From Fratercula arctica (lineage: Eukaryota > Chordata > Aves > Charadriiformes > Alcidae): a stretch of 64,000 nt of DNA. The notes below the pieces were generated by a model. The model made no database searches. It was not told the origin of the DNA and worked only from the letters and a program-made list of their open reading frames with translations. The stretch covers positions 26,392,355 to 26,456,354 of the forward strand of contig CANTUZ010000007.1 in NCBI GenBank assembly GCA_947846985.1, written 5' to 3'. The position numbers and the translations under genes were made by a program. Positions 25,797-37,568 of the stretch are shown in pieces; position 1 is the first letter of the stretch, and each line of letters begins with the position of its first letter.

Positions 25797-26711
25797 GTAA
25801 TATTTCATTAAAACCTCATTGAAATCCTATGCTTTGTAACTCTGGCTACAAGTGTGTTATCTAATTGAAACTTTGTGGAGAGGTTACGGCTAGAAAACAT
25901 CCCTACAAGTAGCCTGACTGATCTCATGCCATGCACGAGCTGTAGAACATCATGCAATGACAGGAAGATCAAAGACGTGGGCTCCAGATGAAGGGAGGTA
26001 AGCTAGAACTTGAATCCTGGTGCTGGGGCAGGTCTGAGCACCTCCAATGAAGAGGAGGTCAGGCTGATGCAGCTGCAGACCCAGGAGCTCCTGCTCAGAG
26101 CTCCCGGAGACGGAGCCGCACACTGAAAACAAACCCATTGCCGGCATTCTCTTAATGCCAGTGCATATTGAATTGAGCCTCAGATGGCAAATATCTCTTT
26201 GTTGATTTGGTTACAATCTCTATCGCTCCTTAAAATACAAAAGTAAGCCAAAGATAAGAGCTAACAGACTGTACCTGAAATTCAAACCCACGTTTTATAC
26301 TAAAGACTTACAAAAGATCATTTGCAGACAATAAAACTACAAGCCTGGAGGAAAGACGTTGATGGGATAATGAGGGGCAGTGTGAAAGCACCTGCAGATA
26401 GATGAGAGAAGCCTGCAGGATGTACTGTCATTAGATACAGATTGTGATGCTGGGAATCTAAGACGTTACCTGAGAACTGACCTTGTCAAACACAAGAGAA
26501 AAAGATTGTAGAAGAACAGATGAAATACTTAAGTAAAATGTTTTCTTGCAGCCAGTAAACTTGTAAAATGCTCCTATCCAGTCTGCAAATTACAGCTCAT
26601 TCCCATCAGGAAAGGAGGTCCAGGGAACAGCTGGGTCCCTGGCTGTCAGGGGAATGTCTTCTTTTTGACTATTAAATCTTTTTGAAGAGCTTTTATGTAT
26701 TTCTTCCTCAG

Positions 26712-26844
26712 CACTAACGGATTGTCCACAAAGCTTTTCACACACAACCTACAAGGGGAATTATTCCTGGCCACTAACAAGTCCGGCTACGGAAGCGGAG
26801 GTCAGCTGCAGGAAAAACCCTCTGCAGTCTGCTCAGAGGAGCTG
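26712..26844 (+). CDS. ADGRG4: ADGRG4 exon 9: HormR domain, first half
   Basis: Reading phase 1 from TTCCTCAG, the exon gives LTDCPQSF and then YKGNYSWPLTSPATEAEVSC, the classic HormR pattern 'Cys ... G-x-Y/F-x-W-P-x-T ... Cys'. The donor is CTG|GTGAGC. The HormR module precedes the GAIN domain in several adhesion GPCRs. Confidence 0.85.
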
Positions 26845-27328
26845 GTGAGCAACGAGAGCATCTCAGTTTGGGTCTCCCACGGGAACCAGGAGGGAGGGCC
26901 AGGCTTGGTGCCATGGGGATCCAGATGGTGGTCTGTCAGGGCACACAGCAGCACCATGCCAAGGAAGATCAAAGTACACAGGGTCAGTCCTGGAAAATTT
27001 CCAGCCCCTGCAGCCCCTGCAAGCCAGCAAAGCAGGGAGCTGAGTTTCTGCTTGAGCAGGGAGGGGAAAGAGGTGCACTGTAGCATTTTGTGCCACCCAT
27101 CCATGGCTCTCTGCCCTCCAATACCTCCAGATGCACTACAGATTGCTCTGGCATTTGGGCTCTGCTCCCACCCTGCTAAATGAGGGCTAAGTCAGATCTG
27201 ACTTGCAAGTCAGTTTTCAAAATTGGGCTAATTAATTACATTTTCAGCTACTTAAATGGAGAATATAAGGAACATCAACTATTATGTATTTTTTTCTTGT
27301 AACGATGTACACTGTTTTAATTTTTCAG

Positions 27329-27447
27329 TGCAATTAGCATTGAACTTGAGCAAGCTTTCTGGAAGAAACCAAATATGACTGAATGTAAATTACTGGAAGA
27401 ACTTCCAAATAATATTTTAGACCTTCATAATATCATGATGACAGAAG
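27329..27447 (+). CDS. ADGRG4: ADGRG4 exon 10: HormR end and linker to GAIN
   Basis: The exon starts with the rest of a split Cys codon, then AISIELEQAFWKKPNMTEC, completing the HormR cysteine pattern, and continues ELPNNILDLHNIMMTE. The acceptor is AATTTTTCAG and the donor is GAAG|GTGAGG. Phase 2 in, phase 1 out. Confidence 0.85.
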
Positions 27448-27649
27448 GTGAGGTGCCAGGTACTTCAGTGAATCAAAGTGAAAATACTCAGATAATTCTT
27501 ATGTTGGACATCTGAAGAGCTGAAGTGATAAGGTTGTTTTCTGTGCATCCTACTTACCTGGTCATCTTAAGGTGTTTTTAATGTAGATTAATTTTGCAGG
27601 TGCTTCAAAATTCTCTAGCCAGCACTTTGAAGACTTGTCTCAAATCCTA

Positions 27650-28123
27650 CACTTAGATTTAGACAGGGAACTGCTGGAGAGGGTTCAGCAAAGGGCTACC
27701 AAGATGATGAGGGGACTGGAACACCTCTCTTATGGAGAAAGGCTGAGGGATTTGGGTCTCTTCAGTCTGGAAAAAAGACAACTGAGGGGGGACCTTATCA
27801 ATGCTTATAAATACTGAAAGGGTGGGTGTCAGGAGGATGGGGCCAGGCTCTTTTCAGTGGTGCCCAGGGACAGGACAAGAGGTAACAGGCACAAACTTGG
27901 ACATAGGAAGTTCCACCTAAACATGAGGAGGAACTTCTTTCCTGTGAGGGTGGCAGAGCCCTGGCACAGGCTGCCCAGAGAGGTGGTGGAGTCTCCATCT
28001 CTGTAGACATTCCAAACCTGCCTGGACGCGTTCCTGTGCCACCTGCTCTGGGTGACCCTGCTCTGGCAGGGGGTTGGACTGGATCATCTCCAGAGGTCCC
28101 TTCCAACCCTATGATTCTATGAA
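27650..28123 (+). repeat. CR1 LINE copy with end of RT-like ORF
   Basis: The left part translates [20 protein letters not shown] and then [20 protein letters not shown], the C-terminal end of CR1 ORF2 (a reverse-transcriptase polyprotein), followed by the 3' untranslated part and ATTCTATGAA. It lies in intron 10 of ADGRG4. Confidence 0.92.
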
Positions 28124-28837
28124 ATAACCCATGAATAATATGACAGGTTTTGCCTGTCTGTACTCTCCCTGTTACCACATCCAAGTAGTTCATAATGTCT
28201 CACACAAAGAAGCACAAATCAGTGTATGGAACTGAAAAGTCTGTGCTGTAATTCATGCAAGCTGTAAGATGACCTTTACCACCGATTATATCTTTTTTTA
28301 AGCTACAACAAACAGTCCCAGTTGTCTGAATGGCGAACAAAACCAATTCCATTGCTTAGCCACCTACTCAGCAGCGGCATCAAATATAATAGATCATTGA
28401 AAAATATCTGCTGTTGCATACAGTCTGTCTGACTCCCAGGGTGTAAAACTCTGCTTCTATAAAAAAATTATAGAAAGGGTGATGAGATGATGAATGGCAA
28501 ATAACAACTTTTCAGACTATACCATTCAGAATTTGCTTCTGCTGCTATAACAGTTAAGCAGCATTTGGGGGAAGGACGGATCTTGTGTAATTTTGAACTC
28601 ACAAATGCTTGTAAATGTGACTAAAGTTAAAAATAAATATTATTTACAGATAATCTTTATAATCCAGAAGTTGGTGATAATATTCTTATGAAAGTACATG
28701 GTTTTCTTCCTTTAAAATTCAACCTGAGACATCCAGATTTTACTTTGAAGGTTTTGCCAGTTTCATTGAGGTATTGAGGGCTTATTGACTTATTCTTAGG
28801 ATGTAATTTTTAATAGATAAGAAGCATTATTATTATG

Positions 28838-29226
28838 AAGACAGGCTGAGAGAGTTGGGGGTGTTCAGCCTGGAGAAGAGAAGGCTCTGGGGAGACCTTA
28901 GAGCCCCTTCCAGTCCCTGAAAGGGCCTACAGAAAAGCTGGGGAGGGACTCTGGATCAGGGAGGGGAGCCATAGGATGAGGGGGAACTGGAAGAGGGGAG
29001 ATTTAGATGAGATCTGAGGAAGAAATTCTTTGCTGTGAGGGTGGTGAGCCCCTGGCCCAGGTTGCCCAGAGAAGCTGTGGCTGCCCCATCCCTGGAGGTG
29101 TTCAAGGCCAGGCTGGATGGGGCTTGGAGCAACCTGGTCTGGTGGGAGGTGTCCCTGCCCAGGGCAGGGGGTGGCACTGGATGGTCTTTAAGGTCCCTTC
29201 CAACCCAAACCATTCTATGATTATGG
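28838..29226 (+). repeat. CR1 LINE 3' copy in ADGRG4 intron 10
   Basis: Runs from GACAGGCTGAGAGAGTTGGG through AAGAGAAGGCTCTGGGG to CCATTCTATGATTATGG; ends 118 bp before exon 11. Confidence 0.92.
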
Positions 29227-29344
29227 CCATATGGAAAGAGAGGAGAAGCAGCCTGAGTCCTTGCTTTACCACAGAGACTTGTAGTTATATAGCTAGAGAT
29301 ACAGCTATGCCACATTAATCATCTGTACTTTCATTTTTTTTCAG

Positions 29345-29555
29345 AGAATGCACAAGACATTGTACAGCATATTTTATACCTCTTGCCAGATGCAACACTG
29401 CATATGGAAGAATTAGAAATCATTGCAAGTAAAATTTCTGATATTGTAGGGCTTGCAGATATGACTGTGACACTTGCAGAGACTATATTGTCTATACTAA
29501 ACTATATTTTGCTGCAAGAAATAGAAGATCAGAACATTAGAAAAATGACCAATAG
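29345..29555 (+). CDS. ADGRG4: ADGRG4 exon 11: GAIN subdomain A (helical)
   Basis: The exon encodes about 70 residues of predicted helices: ENAQDIVQHILYLLPD, MEELEIIASKISDIV and AETILSILNYILLQEIED. This is the helical half of the GAIN domain. The acceptor is TTTTTTTTCAG and the donor is a perfect AG|GTAAGT. Phase 1 in, phase 2 out. Confidence 0.85.
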
Positions 29556-29827
29556 GTAAGTAATATAACGTGTGCAGAAATGGCTTCCTAAGCCAAAATG
29601 GCGCCATGGAGTAATTAATTCAGGCTATTAAAATACCACCACAAGAGTTAGCAATGGATCTTAAAAACATTTGTGGTTCTTAGCAGTAGAAACTGGTTAT
29701 TGTGTTGTCAAAAGTGCTTTTACCAGAAGCAGTTCTGCAGAAGTCACCATCACAGAGTTGTTCTCTGTGTTCATCATCTCTGTATGTTCATCAGCCTGGA
29801 GGCAGATGAGGGAGACTGCCTAGCTGC

Positions 29828-29874
29828 CATCTCATCTCATCTCATCTCATCTCATCTCATCTCATCTCATCTCA
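29828..29874 (+). repeat. (CATCT)n microsatellite
   Basis: About nine tandem CATCT units; interrupted at the right by CAGAGG. Confidence 0.95.
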
Positions 29875-31258
29875 GAGGTGATCTTTACAGCTCAGCAGTG
29901 AGGTCTGTTGGCAGGTCAGCCTGGAGACACGTATCTGTTCCACCAGCACACCAGGCTGGAGTGCTGTACCTGTGCTGATAAAGATTTTTCAAACCTAGCT
30001 ATTCAGTGTTAGACTTCCAAATCTACATTTAGGATTCTACATCCATTATGTGATTCTCACACATGCTAAAATCGAGGTTGCTAGATAACTTTCCAAACAT
30101 CTCTCTCCTTTGAGATCTTACAGGTAACTCAAGTACCTGTTTCTGAAATGTCTGCCTTCTGTTGCTGAGCTGTTCAGAAAACTACCGCCAGCCTTTACAA
30201 AGGCGAATGCAAGTACGCAGAGTTTACTCATTTATGATTCGGGCAAGACAGCTTACTCACTTCTCACTGCATGGCCTGAGCCTCCAAATAGGAAAGACTA
30301 CTCTGCTTTGCACTGGCAAATCCAACGCTAACCAACAGTGTAAGAGATGCGGTGTTCATCATATTAGAAAAGCCTTCCAGCATCTCTCAATTTAAAGACT
30401 GTGCCTACCTGCAATTTTCTCTCACTTAATGTAAAACAGTATTTTAATAAGAAATATTAAAATAAGAACTATCAAAAGCAAGAAAAAATGAACTTTCCAC
30501 TTAAGTTCTAAACAGGGCATAGACCACAAAACAACCCAGTGGTTTGTACTGGACCACTCCGCATTGCCTTTTCCAAGTGAGTAATCTGCGAGGAGGAGTA
30601 GCCAAAAATAGTTTAGAAAATCTGCTGGAGAGAAAGCATTGAGTAGCATCATGATCCTTTCGGCTGTATGCTCTCCCTTCAAAGTCTCCTGCAGTGTGCG
30701 GAGTAGGGGCTGTGATAGCTGCCAGCACTCAACACCTCTGCCTTCTCAAATAGGCTGTGGGGTGTTTTTTAAGTGAAATATCCATTACTTTGAATTCTTC
30801 TCCCATGAAATGTAAGGTTTTAGGGACAAGGATGATATTCTAACAGGCCCTGGATTCCCGATCCTTAATGGAGATGGAGTTGGTAGGTACAAGTAATAAA
30901 AATGGCTTTACAGTTTTTATGGATGGAAGAATCTTAGGTATGTTAATTTTTCCATAAATCAGACCTCAGAAGAGCACAACCACTGTGATGATACCTGAGG
31001 AGTGCCAGCATGCTATCCTCACAAGACCTATTATGCTCCTTCCTTTGGGCCTCGGTAGAAATTTTGGATCCTGGATATTTTGAGGAAGTTGAACTCCAGA
31101 CCTTGCAGCTCCAGGGCAGCTGTGGCTGAAAGGATCCCACGGGGGTCATTGTGTGTCTGGCACCAATGATGCATGAAGATAACACCAGACCAAAGGACAG
31201 GAAGGTTTTCCTTTAGTCTGCCGGGGCCAGCTGTCATACGCATTTTCCATAGAGTATT

Positions 31259-31370
31259 ATCATAGAATCATAGAATTGTCAGGGTTGCAAGGGACCTTAA
31301 AGATCGTCTAGTTCCAACCCCCCTGCCATGGGCAGGGATATCTCCCACTAGATCAGGTTGTCCCTTCTTG
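31259..31370 (-). repeat. CR1 LINE 3' fragment
   Basis: TATCATAGAATCATAGAATT, then 'GGGACCTTAAAGATCGTCTA' and 'GGGCAGGGATATCTCCCAC'. Confidence 0.88.
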
Positions 31371-32117
31371 CACCCTGCTGAATAGCCTTAAGGCAGGCCA
31401 AACAAGATGTGGAGCTGTCTCTGACTCTTTTAACACCCATGAGCATTAAACACCCCTAATTTGCTGCTTCCTTTGGAAACCAGCCTCTCTACTTAGAAAA
31501 GAGCTTTACTGGAGAAGACCCTGAGCAAGCTGACCTACCTTTAAAGTGTGCCCTGCCCGGGGCAGGTGGGAGTTGGAGGACAGATCTCCAGAGCTCCCTT
31601 GCAGACTAAATTATTCTGGCTCTGATCCTTTACCTGATGATGTTCCTCCTCGTATTTCCCATTTAAGTAGCTAAAAATGGTATTAATTTGCCCAAATTTG
31701 AAAACTGACTTGCAAGTCAGATCTAACTTAACACTCATTTAGATGATTGCAAATAATCAAATTAGCAGGTTTTACAAGTGACTGCCTTCCAGATGAAATG
31801 TAGTATTTGACTGGGTGTGAATTTTGACTCAGGTCTTCCCAGAACCACCTCATGTTGTCCCCACAGGATGGTATCTTCCATCTGCTAGAGTGGAGCTCAT
31901 TCACTAACTTAATTGCTTGCCATCACCTGACCCTGTGCCTGATGAAATGCCACCTACCCCAAAATGGACCCGTCCTGCTCTAGAGATTGCTCCTTGTAAT
32001 CATAAATCAGAGTTGATGTTTTTAGCCGATTGTCTCCTGACTGTGTATTATGAAGCCAGGAGAACATTTCCAGACATGTATCTTTCTTTTTTCCCCTTGC
32101 TGTTGCGCTTGGTAAAG

Positions 32118-32287
32118 TATCCTGAGGACAACGGAGGAGATAGATAGGCTATAAGGTGACTTACACAGAAAGAAATACGTCGGTGATAACCAGTTCCTTG
32201 GCTTTGCTGGTGACGCGTCCGGACCCCAGCGTGTTTGGAGGACTGGCCTTTGGCGTGACCTCCTACAACAGAGGCATGGACCTCAAG
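32118..32287 (+). CDS. ADGRG4: ADGRG4 exon 12: GAIN domain, carries a frameshift
   Basis: After a strong pyrimidine tract and AAAG acceptor, the phase-2 frame reads ILRTTEEID and then hits TAA at 32152-32154. Shifting by one base from there, the sequence reads GYKVTYTERNTSV and FGGLAFGVTSYNRG to a phase-0 donor AAG|GTGAGA. Both parts align with the GAIN region of the family, so a net +1 shift separates them. A tandem ATAGATAG at 32140-32147 explains it: one copy too many. Confidence 0.85.
32139..32147 (+). repeat. ADGRG4: 4-bp tandem duplication inside ADGRG4 exon 12
   Basis: The stretch reads GATAGATAG. With a single copy of the 4-bp unit the two family-like halves of exon 12 join in frame; with two copies they do not. 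Confidence 0.85.
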
Positions 32288-32408
32288 GTGAGAGCAAAGT
32301 AACCCCTCAGCGACCACCGAGTAAACCAGACGATCCCGCTCATTTGTACTGCTGCGTATTTGGCCTGAGGAAGGCAGCTCTGAGCATGTCATCTCTCTCT
32401 CCTTGCAG

Positions 32409-32558
32409 ATCAATGTTCAAGAAAACCCTTTCAAAAACGCCCTGGCCTCGGTGTTTTTGCCAAAATCACTGAAGAAATTCTTAGGCATTGAGCACTCCGA
32501 CCCAGACAAGCATTCGAAGATCCAGTTTAAGTTTTTTGTCACGACTTCACTCTTTGCA
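32409..32558 (+). CDS. ADGRG4: ADGRG4 exon 13: GAIN subdomain B
   Basis: The exon encodes 50 codons including NALASVFLPKSLKKFL and IQFKFFVTTSLFA, typical of the beta-rich part of GAIN where 'I-x-L-P-x-S-L' is conserved. The acceptor is TCCTTGCAG. The donor GCA|GTAACT is weak but is the only one that keeps phase 0 into the next exon. Confidence 0.8.
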
Positions 32559-33428
32559 GTAACTATGACTCCTAACAAACGCTCACATGGCAGTAATCGG
32601 TTCAGCTGGTCTTAGTGTGTACAAAAGAAAAGTCCCAACCACATCATCTGTTCTGGGCACATTTAGCATCAGAGCGATGGAGCACTAAGAAATATGCAGG
32701 GAAAACGTGCCCAGGCAGCAAAGCCTTCGTCATAGCAATGATGCTCTGAGAGGTGTCTGTAGACCTTAGACTTTTTGTTCATTTTCTGTAGATGATGTTT
32801 TATTCCAATACTGCTCTTCTGCAGGAAAAGAACATGGCCTAATCTTCCTCTGGTAGTAAGCTCTTGCTTAAGGAACATGCATAGTACATGTCAAAGATTG
32901 TGAGAATAATTGCAAGATTTGGGTCTCCATTAAAACCATAGCAGCACTGATACGCAGAATTTGGGACTATTCTAGCATTTGCTATCGTTTCCTAATGCCG
33001 GGGTGGTGGGTGAGTGTAATTACAAAGGGAGACATTTCTTTTGGTAGGATGGAGCATACAGTGTGCTGAGCAATGCTTTTCACACAGCAGCAGCATTCAC
33101 AATTGTGTCTACTGTCTAATGAGCTTAATGATGTACAACTGGATGTTTTGATATACTGGAATGATTATACAGCTTTCTCAACCCAGCTGATGCATCTGAA
33201 ACTCTGTTCTGCTTCAGCTGATGTGGAGACTGTCCCTGAATTTGCAACTAACTACATTTGCTAATGAAGTAGCAAGTAGCTAAATTGCATCAGGCATCCC
33301 ATGGTGTTTAGCTGATCACCGGTTTCAAGAAACACAATTTTTAACAAAAACGGAAGCAGGGAAGAGCAGGATTGCTGGTGACTGAAATGACTTGGAATTT
33401 TTTGCATGCCTGTATTTTTCCCCTGCAG

Positions 33429-33551
33429 GATGACAGTTTAAAGGAGGAGAGGCTGAATACTTACGTTGTAAGCGCCAGCACTGAACACGCATCAGTTCAG
33501 AACCTTAATGAGCCCATGACTATTACTCTTCAGCACGTAGACTGAAATACG
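33429..33551 (+). CDS. ADGRG4: ADGRG4 exon 14: GAIN subdomain B, with in-frame TGA
   Basis: The frame reads LNTYVVSASTEHASVQNLNE and PMTITLQHVD, then TGA at 33543-33545, then AAT ACG before the donor ACG|GTAGGA. The 123-nt length (41 codons, phase 0 to 0) fits the family spacing to the next exon, so the stop lies inside homologous sequence. A weaker donor CAC|GTAGAC at 33537 would skip the stop and also keep phase 0, losing five codons. Confidence 0.8.
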
Positions 33552-35240
33552 GTAGGATGTGTTCATGTCATCAGACGTGTTGAAGTAGAGCCTGTTTCAC
33601 TTAAACTCACAATAAACTAGCAACAGGAAAAATAAGCTTAAAACATTTTGCTGCCTGACATCTCTGATATATCAACCAAAACATTGACAGACCACGCAGA
33701 TCTCGGTGTTTAATTCCTGCAGGTTAGCACAGCTTGTGTCTCCTCTCGAAATCCATGCTTAGCAGCAAGGGACATTTTTATTGTTTCCTTGTTTTGACCT
33801 GGACAATTTTTTTCAAGGAATAGTTTATCTGCTAAAAAATGGCAGGTTTTGGAGTTGACTGAAAAGATTTGTAGTTGCTCCGAATTCAGCAAATTAGTTT
33901 AGTCACCAAAAGAGGTAAATTTCACAAAAATCAAAACATTGCATAGATGTTTTCAATAATAATTTGCTTTGTTTTGTTTCAAAATCGATGTTTCAAAACT
34001 AAAAACTATCCTAATTATTTTCTAATGGCCACGGTTAAAACTCGTTGACTGAGTTCCACCTCAGCATTTTTGTGTTGCTGATGTTTATGGTCCAGCCTCG
34101 ACACGCATATACTGCAAACCCAGGGCAGGACAAAATTATTCAATAAGATTAATTTGATTAAAGTTCATGTTAATGAGAGCTTGAAAATGCTGCTTTTATG
34201 GCAATATGCTCCTTCCATTCAGTTCTAGCAAATAACATATACCCAGAAATTTCATCTAGATATCCCCTCTATTCCGTCATTTTTACTCCACCAGGCCATC
34301 TGGCACCTCTCAGATTTTTTTCCTCAACCTTTTAAAAATATCCTAATTAAATATTTAATGAGATATCAGCCTAACCTACGTCTTTGGCTCTCTGCCTAAT
34401 TGTATTTGACAGTCTACAGATCACACAACAGCTTATCTGTTAGGGTGCCTTCCTGTAAACTCTGTGCTTTATTAAACTTTATTAATAATAAAATAAAATT
34501 AATCTGTGCCTTGGGAAAGTTTGCTGCAGCATTATGAGTGATAAACTAGAATGTCCCCAAGAGAAAACATTGCATTGAATACCCATTTAAATCTGTTCAG
34601 CTGTTTGCAATATGCAGGCAAGTTCTATTTCCTTTTAGGTGTCTTCCCTGCCTTGTTTCAGAGAGAGAGAAGAAACACTGAAATTCTAAAATAAAGGTTT
34701 TCTTGTGTTGAGAATTATTTTTTTTTATTATTGTATAAAATCTCAGGTTGTTATTGTAAGCGTTGGTCATAGCTTTTGAATTTCACCAGTATTGCGGTGT
34801 GACATCTCAGATACCACAGGAAAATAGACATAGGAACTGATCTAAGCTGGACAATTTATCAGATTTTCTGCTGTCCTTAAAAGACCAGAAGATACAGAAA
34901 GACTGGTGGAACTGGGAAAATCACTGACTCCCAGAACTTCCCTTGGTAAAGGGGAAGGCGAAAATTGCGACCCTCTGCTGGTTTTCAGCACCACAAATGA
35001 GATGCCACGGTTCCCAACGGCCGAGTGTCCCCCTGCCTTGAACTGCTGCCATCTCCAGTGACCTACAGACCCTACGCAACACCACCCTGCAAATAATGGC
35101 TTTCTTGTCAAGTGGCACAGAGGAAATCAAATCAAACTGCCTTAGTGATAAACCCTGATTACAGGCAAGATGTCTGCAAGTGCAGGCGGTGTACAGATGT
35201 CCTGAATGGATGTCACAGCCTCCTTTTTCTCTGCTTTCAG

Positions 35241-35286
35241 GGTAATGCAGCAGTGCAGTGCGTCTTTTGGGACTTTGAGAAGAACA
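35241..35286 (+). CDS. ADGRG4: ADGRG4 exon 15: GAIN, first GPS cysteine and Trp
   Basis: A 46-nt exon encodes GNAAVQCVFWDFEKN, the conserved 'C-x-F-W-D-F' start of the GPS motif. The acceptor is CTGCTTTCAG and the donor is GTAAGT. Phase 0 in, phase 1 out. Confidence 0.9.
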
Positions 35287-35783
35287 GTAAGTGTTATTTA
35301 CGGAGCTGCCACGCGTGTGCTGTCACCAGCCTCACAGAGGCTTTGGCTCCTCGACATGGCAGCTGGAAACGCTGAGGCTGCCCTGATGAGTCCATGTTGC
35401 TGGTTTCCGTTGACATTGATACCTCAGCGATAAGTGTTACTACTAGGGGATACGTGTCCAGCATTGTACAGGGGTGCATCTACACGAATAAGAAAATTGT
35501 AGTCTAAGAAAAAAGCAGAAATGCAATGAAATGTCAGATGACTTCTCACAGTCACTTCAGGGGGGTCAGAGTGTGCTTTGCTGTGGTCACGTCTTGGATA
35601 GAGCTCAGCTGGTCAACAGACACAGAAAGATAACCGTGTATTGGGGTAACTGAGAACACCTGGGAGAGGTTTTCTCTGCAATTATTGGTGTTAGAATATC
35701 TATATTTTTTAAATCAGAAGCTTTGCTTCTGAATATGTCATACACACCACACTAATAGGGTCATAAATTTAATCTTACCAGGG

Positions 35784-36215
35784 AATAATAGAATGGTTTA
35801 GGTTGCAAGGGACCTTACGGCCCATTCAGTGCCACCCCCTGCCCTGGGCAGGGACACCTCCCACCAGACCAGGCTGCTCCAAGCCCTGTCCAGCCTGGCC
35901 TTGAACACCTCCAGGGATGGGGCAGCCACAGCTTCTCTGGGCAACCTGGGCCAGGGGCTCACCACCCTCACAGCAAAGAATTTCTCCCTGATATCTAACC
36001 TAAATCTCCCCTCCTTCAGTTTAAAGCCATTACCCCTCATCCTATCGGTACATGCCCTTGTAAAAAGTCCCTCCCCAGCTTTCTTATAGGCACCTCTCAG
36101 ATACTGGAAGGGGCTCTAAGGTCTCCCCAGAGCCTTCTCTTCTCCAGGCTGAACACCCCCAACTCTCTCAGCCTGTCCTCACTGCAGAGGGGCTCCAGCC
36201 CTTGCATCAGGCTTT
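35784..36215 (-). repeat. CR1 LINE 3' copy in ADGRG4 intron 15
   Basis: Runs from AATAATAGAATGGTTTAGG through 'CACCTCCCACCAGACCAGGC' to 'CTCTCTCAGCCTGTCCTCAC'; about 430 bp, reverse orientation. Confidence 0.92.
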
Positions 36216-36582
36216 TTCAATGCTAAACTCTGCCTAAACAAATCCTCTGCCCCGTAAATATTTCTTGCCTTCTGTGTTTCCATACCCTACAGCGTGATCT
36301 AGTCCAGAGCGCTTTTCCTTACCTTCCTGCCTTCTCTGTGTGCAAGCATGTAAATGACTTTAAATATTTCTTCGTTCCACCAAAGGCTTTCATCCAAGTT
36401 TTGAGGTTCTCAGGCAACTATATAAGCTGTGTTCCTGTGTGAAATCTCACTTGTGTGCTGCTAAATGACCCTGCAATCTGTACTAACTTGAGCTCATATT
36501 CACACATTCTGCGCGCGGCAGAGCTATAAATGACTGAGCATGACTAACTCTGCTTAAAAATCCCTTTTTCTCTATTACACAG

Positions 36583-36686
36583 ATGGACTGGGTGGTTGGA
36601 ATACATCGGGGTGTGAAATGGAATATACAGATATGAATTACACAATCTGTTTTTGTAACCATCTTACCCATTTTGGAGTCCTACTG
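36583..36686 (+). CDS. ADGRG4: ADGRG4 exon 16: GPS autoproteolysis motif
   Basis: The exon encodes [13 protein letters not shown] and then [17 protein letters not shown]. This is a complete GPS: Gly-Trp, Cys, C-x-C, then His-Leu-Thr with cleavage expected between Leu740 and Thr741 of the reconstructed protein. The peptide starting THFGVLL would be the tethered agonist. The acceptor is ATTACACAG and the donor is a perfect GTAAGT. Confidence 0.92.
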
Positions 36687-37516
36687 GTAAGTACTCTGTG
36701 AATCATCTCCAAAAAAGTCCTGTGGCACTAAACAAAGTCGTCACTAGTTTTGGGGAGAGATGGGAGATTCATATCTATACAAGCTGTTAGATATCTGCAA
36801 TTTTTGCCAAAATCAGTAATAAAAACCAGAACAGTTATAATAATTTTTATGGTATAAAGTCCTCTAAATGTCACTTGCTTCAAGGCAAATTCATTTTACA
36901 GATGTAGTTTGTACTTCTTTGTGATGTAACTTAATCAACTTTAATGTGTTGTTTGCTGCGTTGGAAGTAGTGTGTTAAATTTATTACCTGTCAGTGGCAA
37001 CTAATGACATTACATCTTAAAGGAAAAAATAAGTTGGCCTACACTCCATCAGAAAGGGAAGTTTAATGTAAATATGGAAGATGCCGTTAACTATCGGCTC
37101 TTATTTCTCTGCAATACAGAGAAAACTGCCTCTAAAAGCTGAATGTCACAAAATGAGATGACTGCCTGAGAATGGGCTGCAACAAATGCAAAGTGTTAGG
37201 CAAATTCAAAGCAAACCGAGTAGATTAAAATTGTCTGATCCCAGTAGGATACAACCTCTGCGATGGGGTAAGGCCATCCCTTTTCGGATGCATGCCCAGA
37301 TTTCTCCAGTGCTCAGCACTACCCTGCTCCAAGAGGGGCAGGAAAACCCACCCTGGTAGTAAAAATGAGAATTCTATGGGAAGGAATTTAGATATTTCCG
37401 ATTTCAGACAACTTGCTAAAGTTTCTATTCAAGCGAAGAGAATTCAGTTTGATTTTAAGATCACACCTCTCCCGCAGTGCCACGTTAGCAATCAGCAGAG
37501 TTATTTCCAGAAACAT

Positions 37517-37568
37517 ACAATTGTTAGGGTTGGAAGGGACCTTAAAAGATCATCTAGTTCCAACCCCA
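37517..37568 (-). repeat. CR1 LINE 3' fragment, very short
   Basis: ACAATTGTTAGGGTTGGAAG, then GGACCTTAAAAGATCATCTA; only the 3' tip remains. Confidence 0.8.

Larger units (their letters stand above)
22816..29344 (+). other. ADGRG4: ADGRG4 introns 5-10, non-repeat sequence
   Basis: The introns between exons 5 and 11 hold CR1 copies but no additional supported exon. Two exon-like segments (26552 and 28651 onward) were considered and rejected on phase. Confidence 0.5.
29556..32117 (+). other. ADGRG4: ADGRG4 intron 11
   Basis: No exon found. Contains a pentanucleotide microsatellite and a CR1 fragment; ends in a strong pyrimidine tract before exon 12. Confidence 0.6.

Noticed and set aside
26552..26690. 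Open frame after TTTTCTTGCAG (SKLVKCSYPVCKLQLIPI)
   Set aside because: No convincing donor; exon 8 joins exon 9 in phase and the HormR domain is complete without it.
28651..28750. Exon-like segment after TATTATTTACAG reading DNLYNPEVGDNILMKVHGF
   Set aside because: No donor gives the phase needed for exon 11, and exon 10 to exon 11 joins directly with family-like spacing (NIMMTE-ENAQDI).
29007..29318. Several 60-130 codon open frames sharing the same peptide in many places in the window
   Set aside because: They are translations of the CR1 3' untranslated region in both orientations, not genes.
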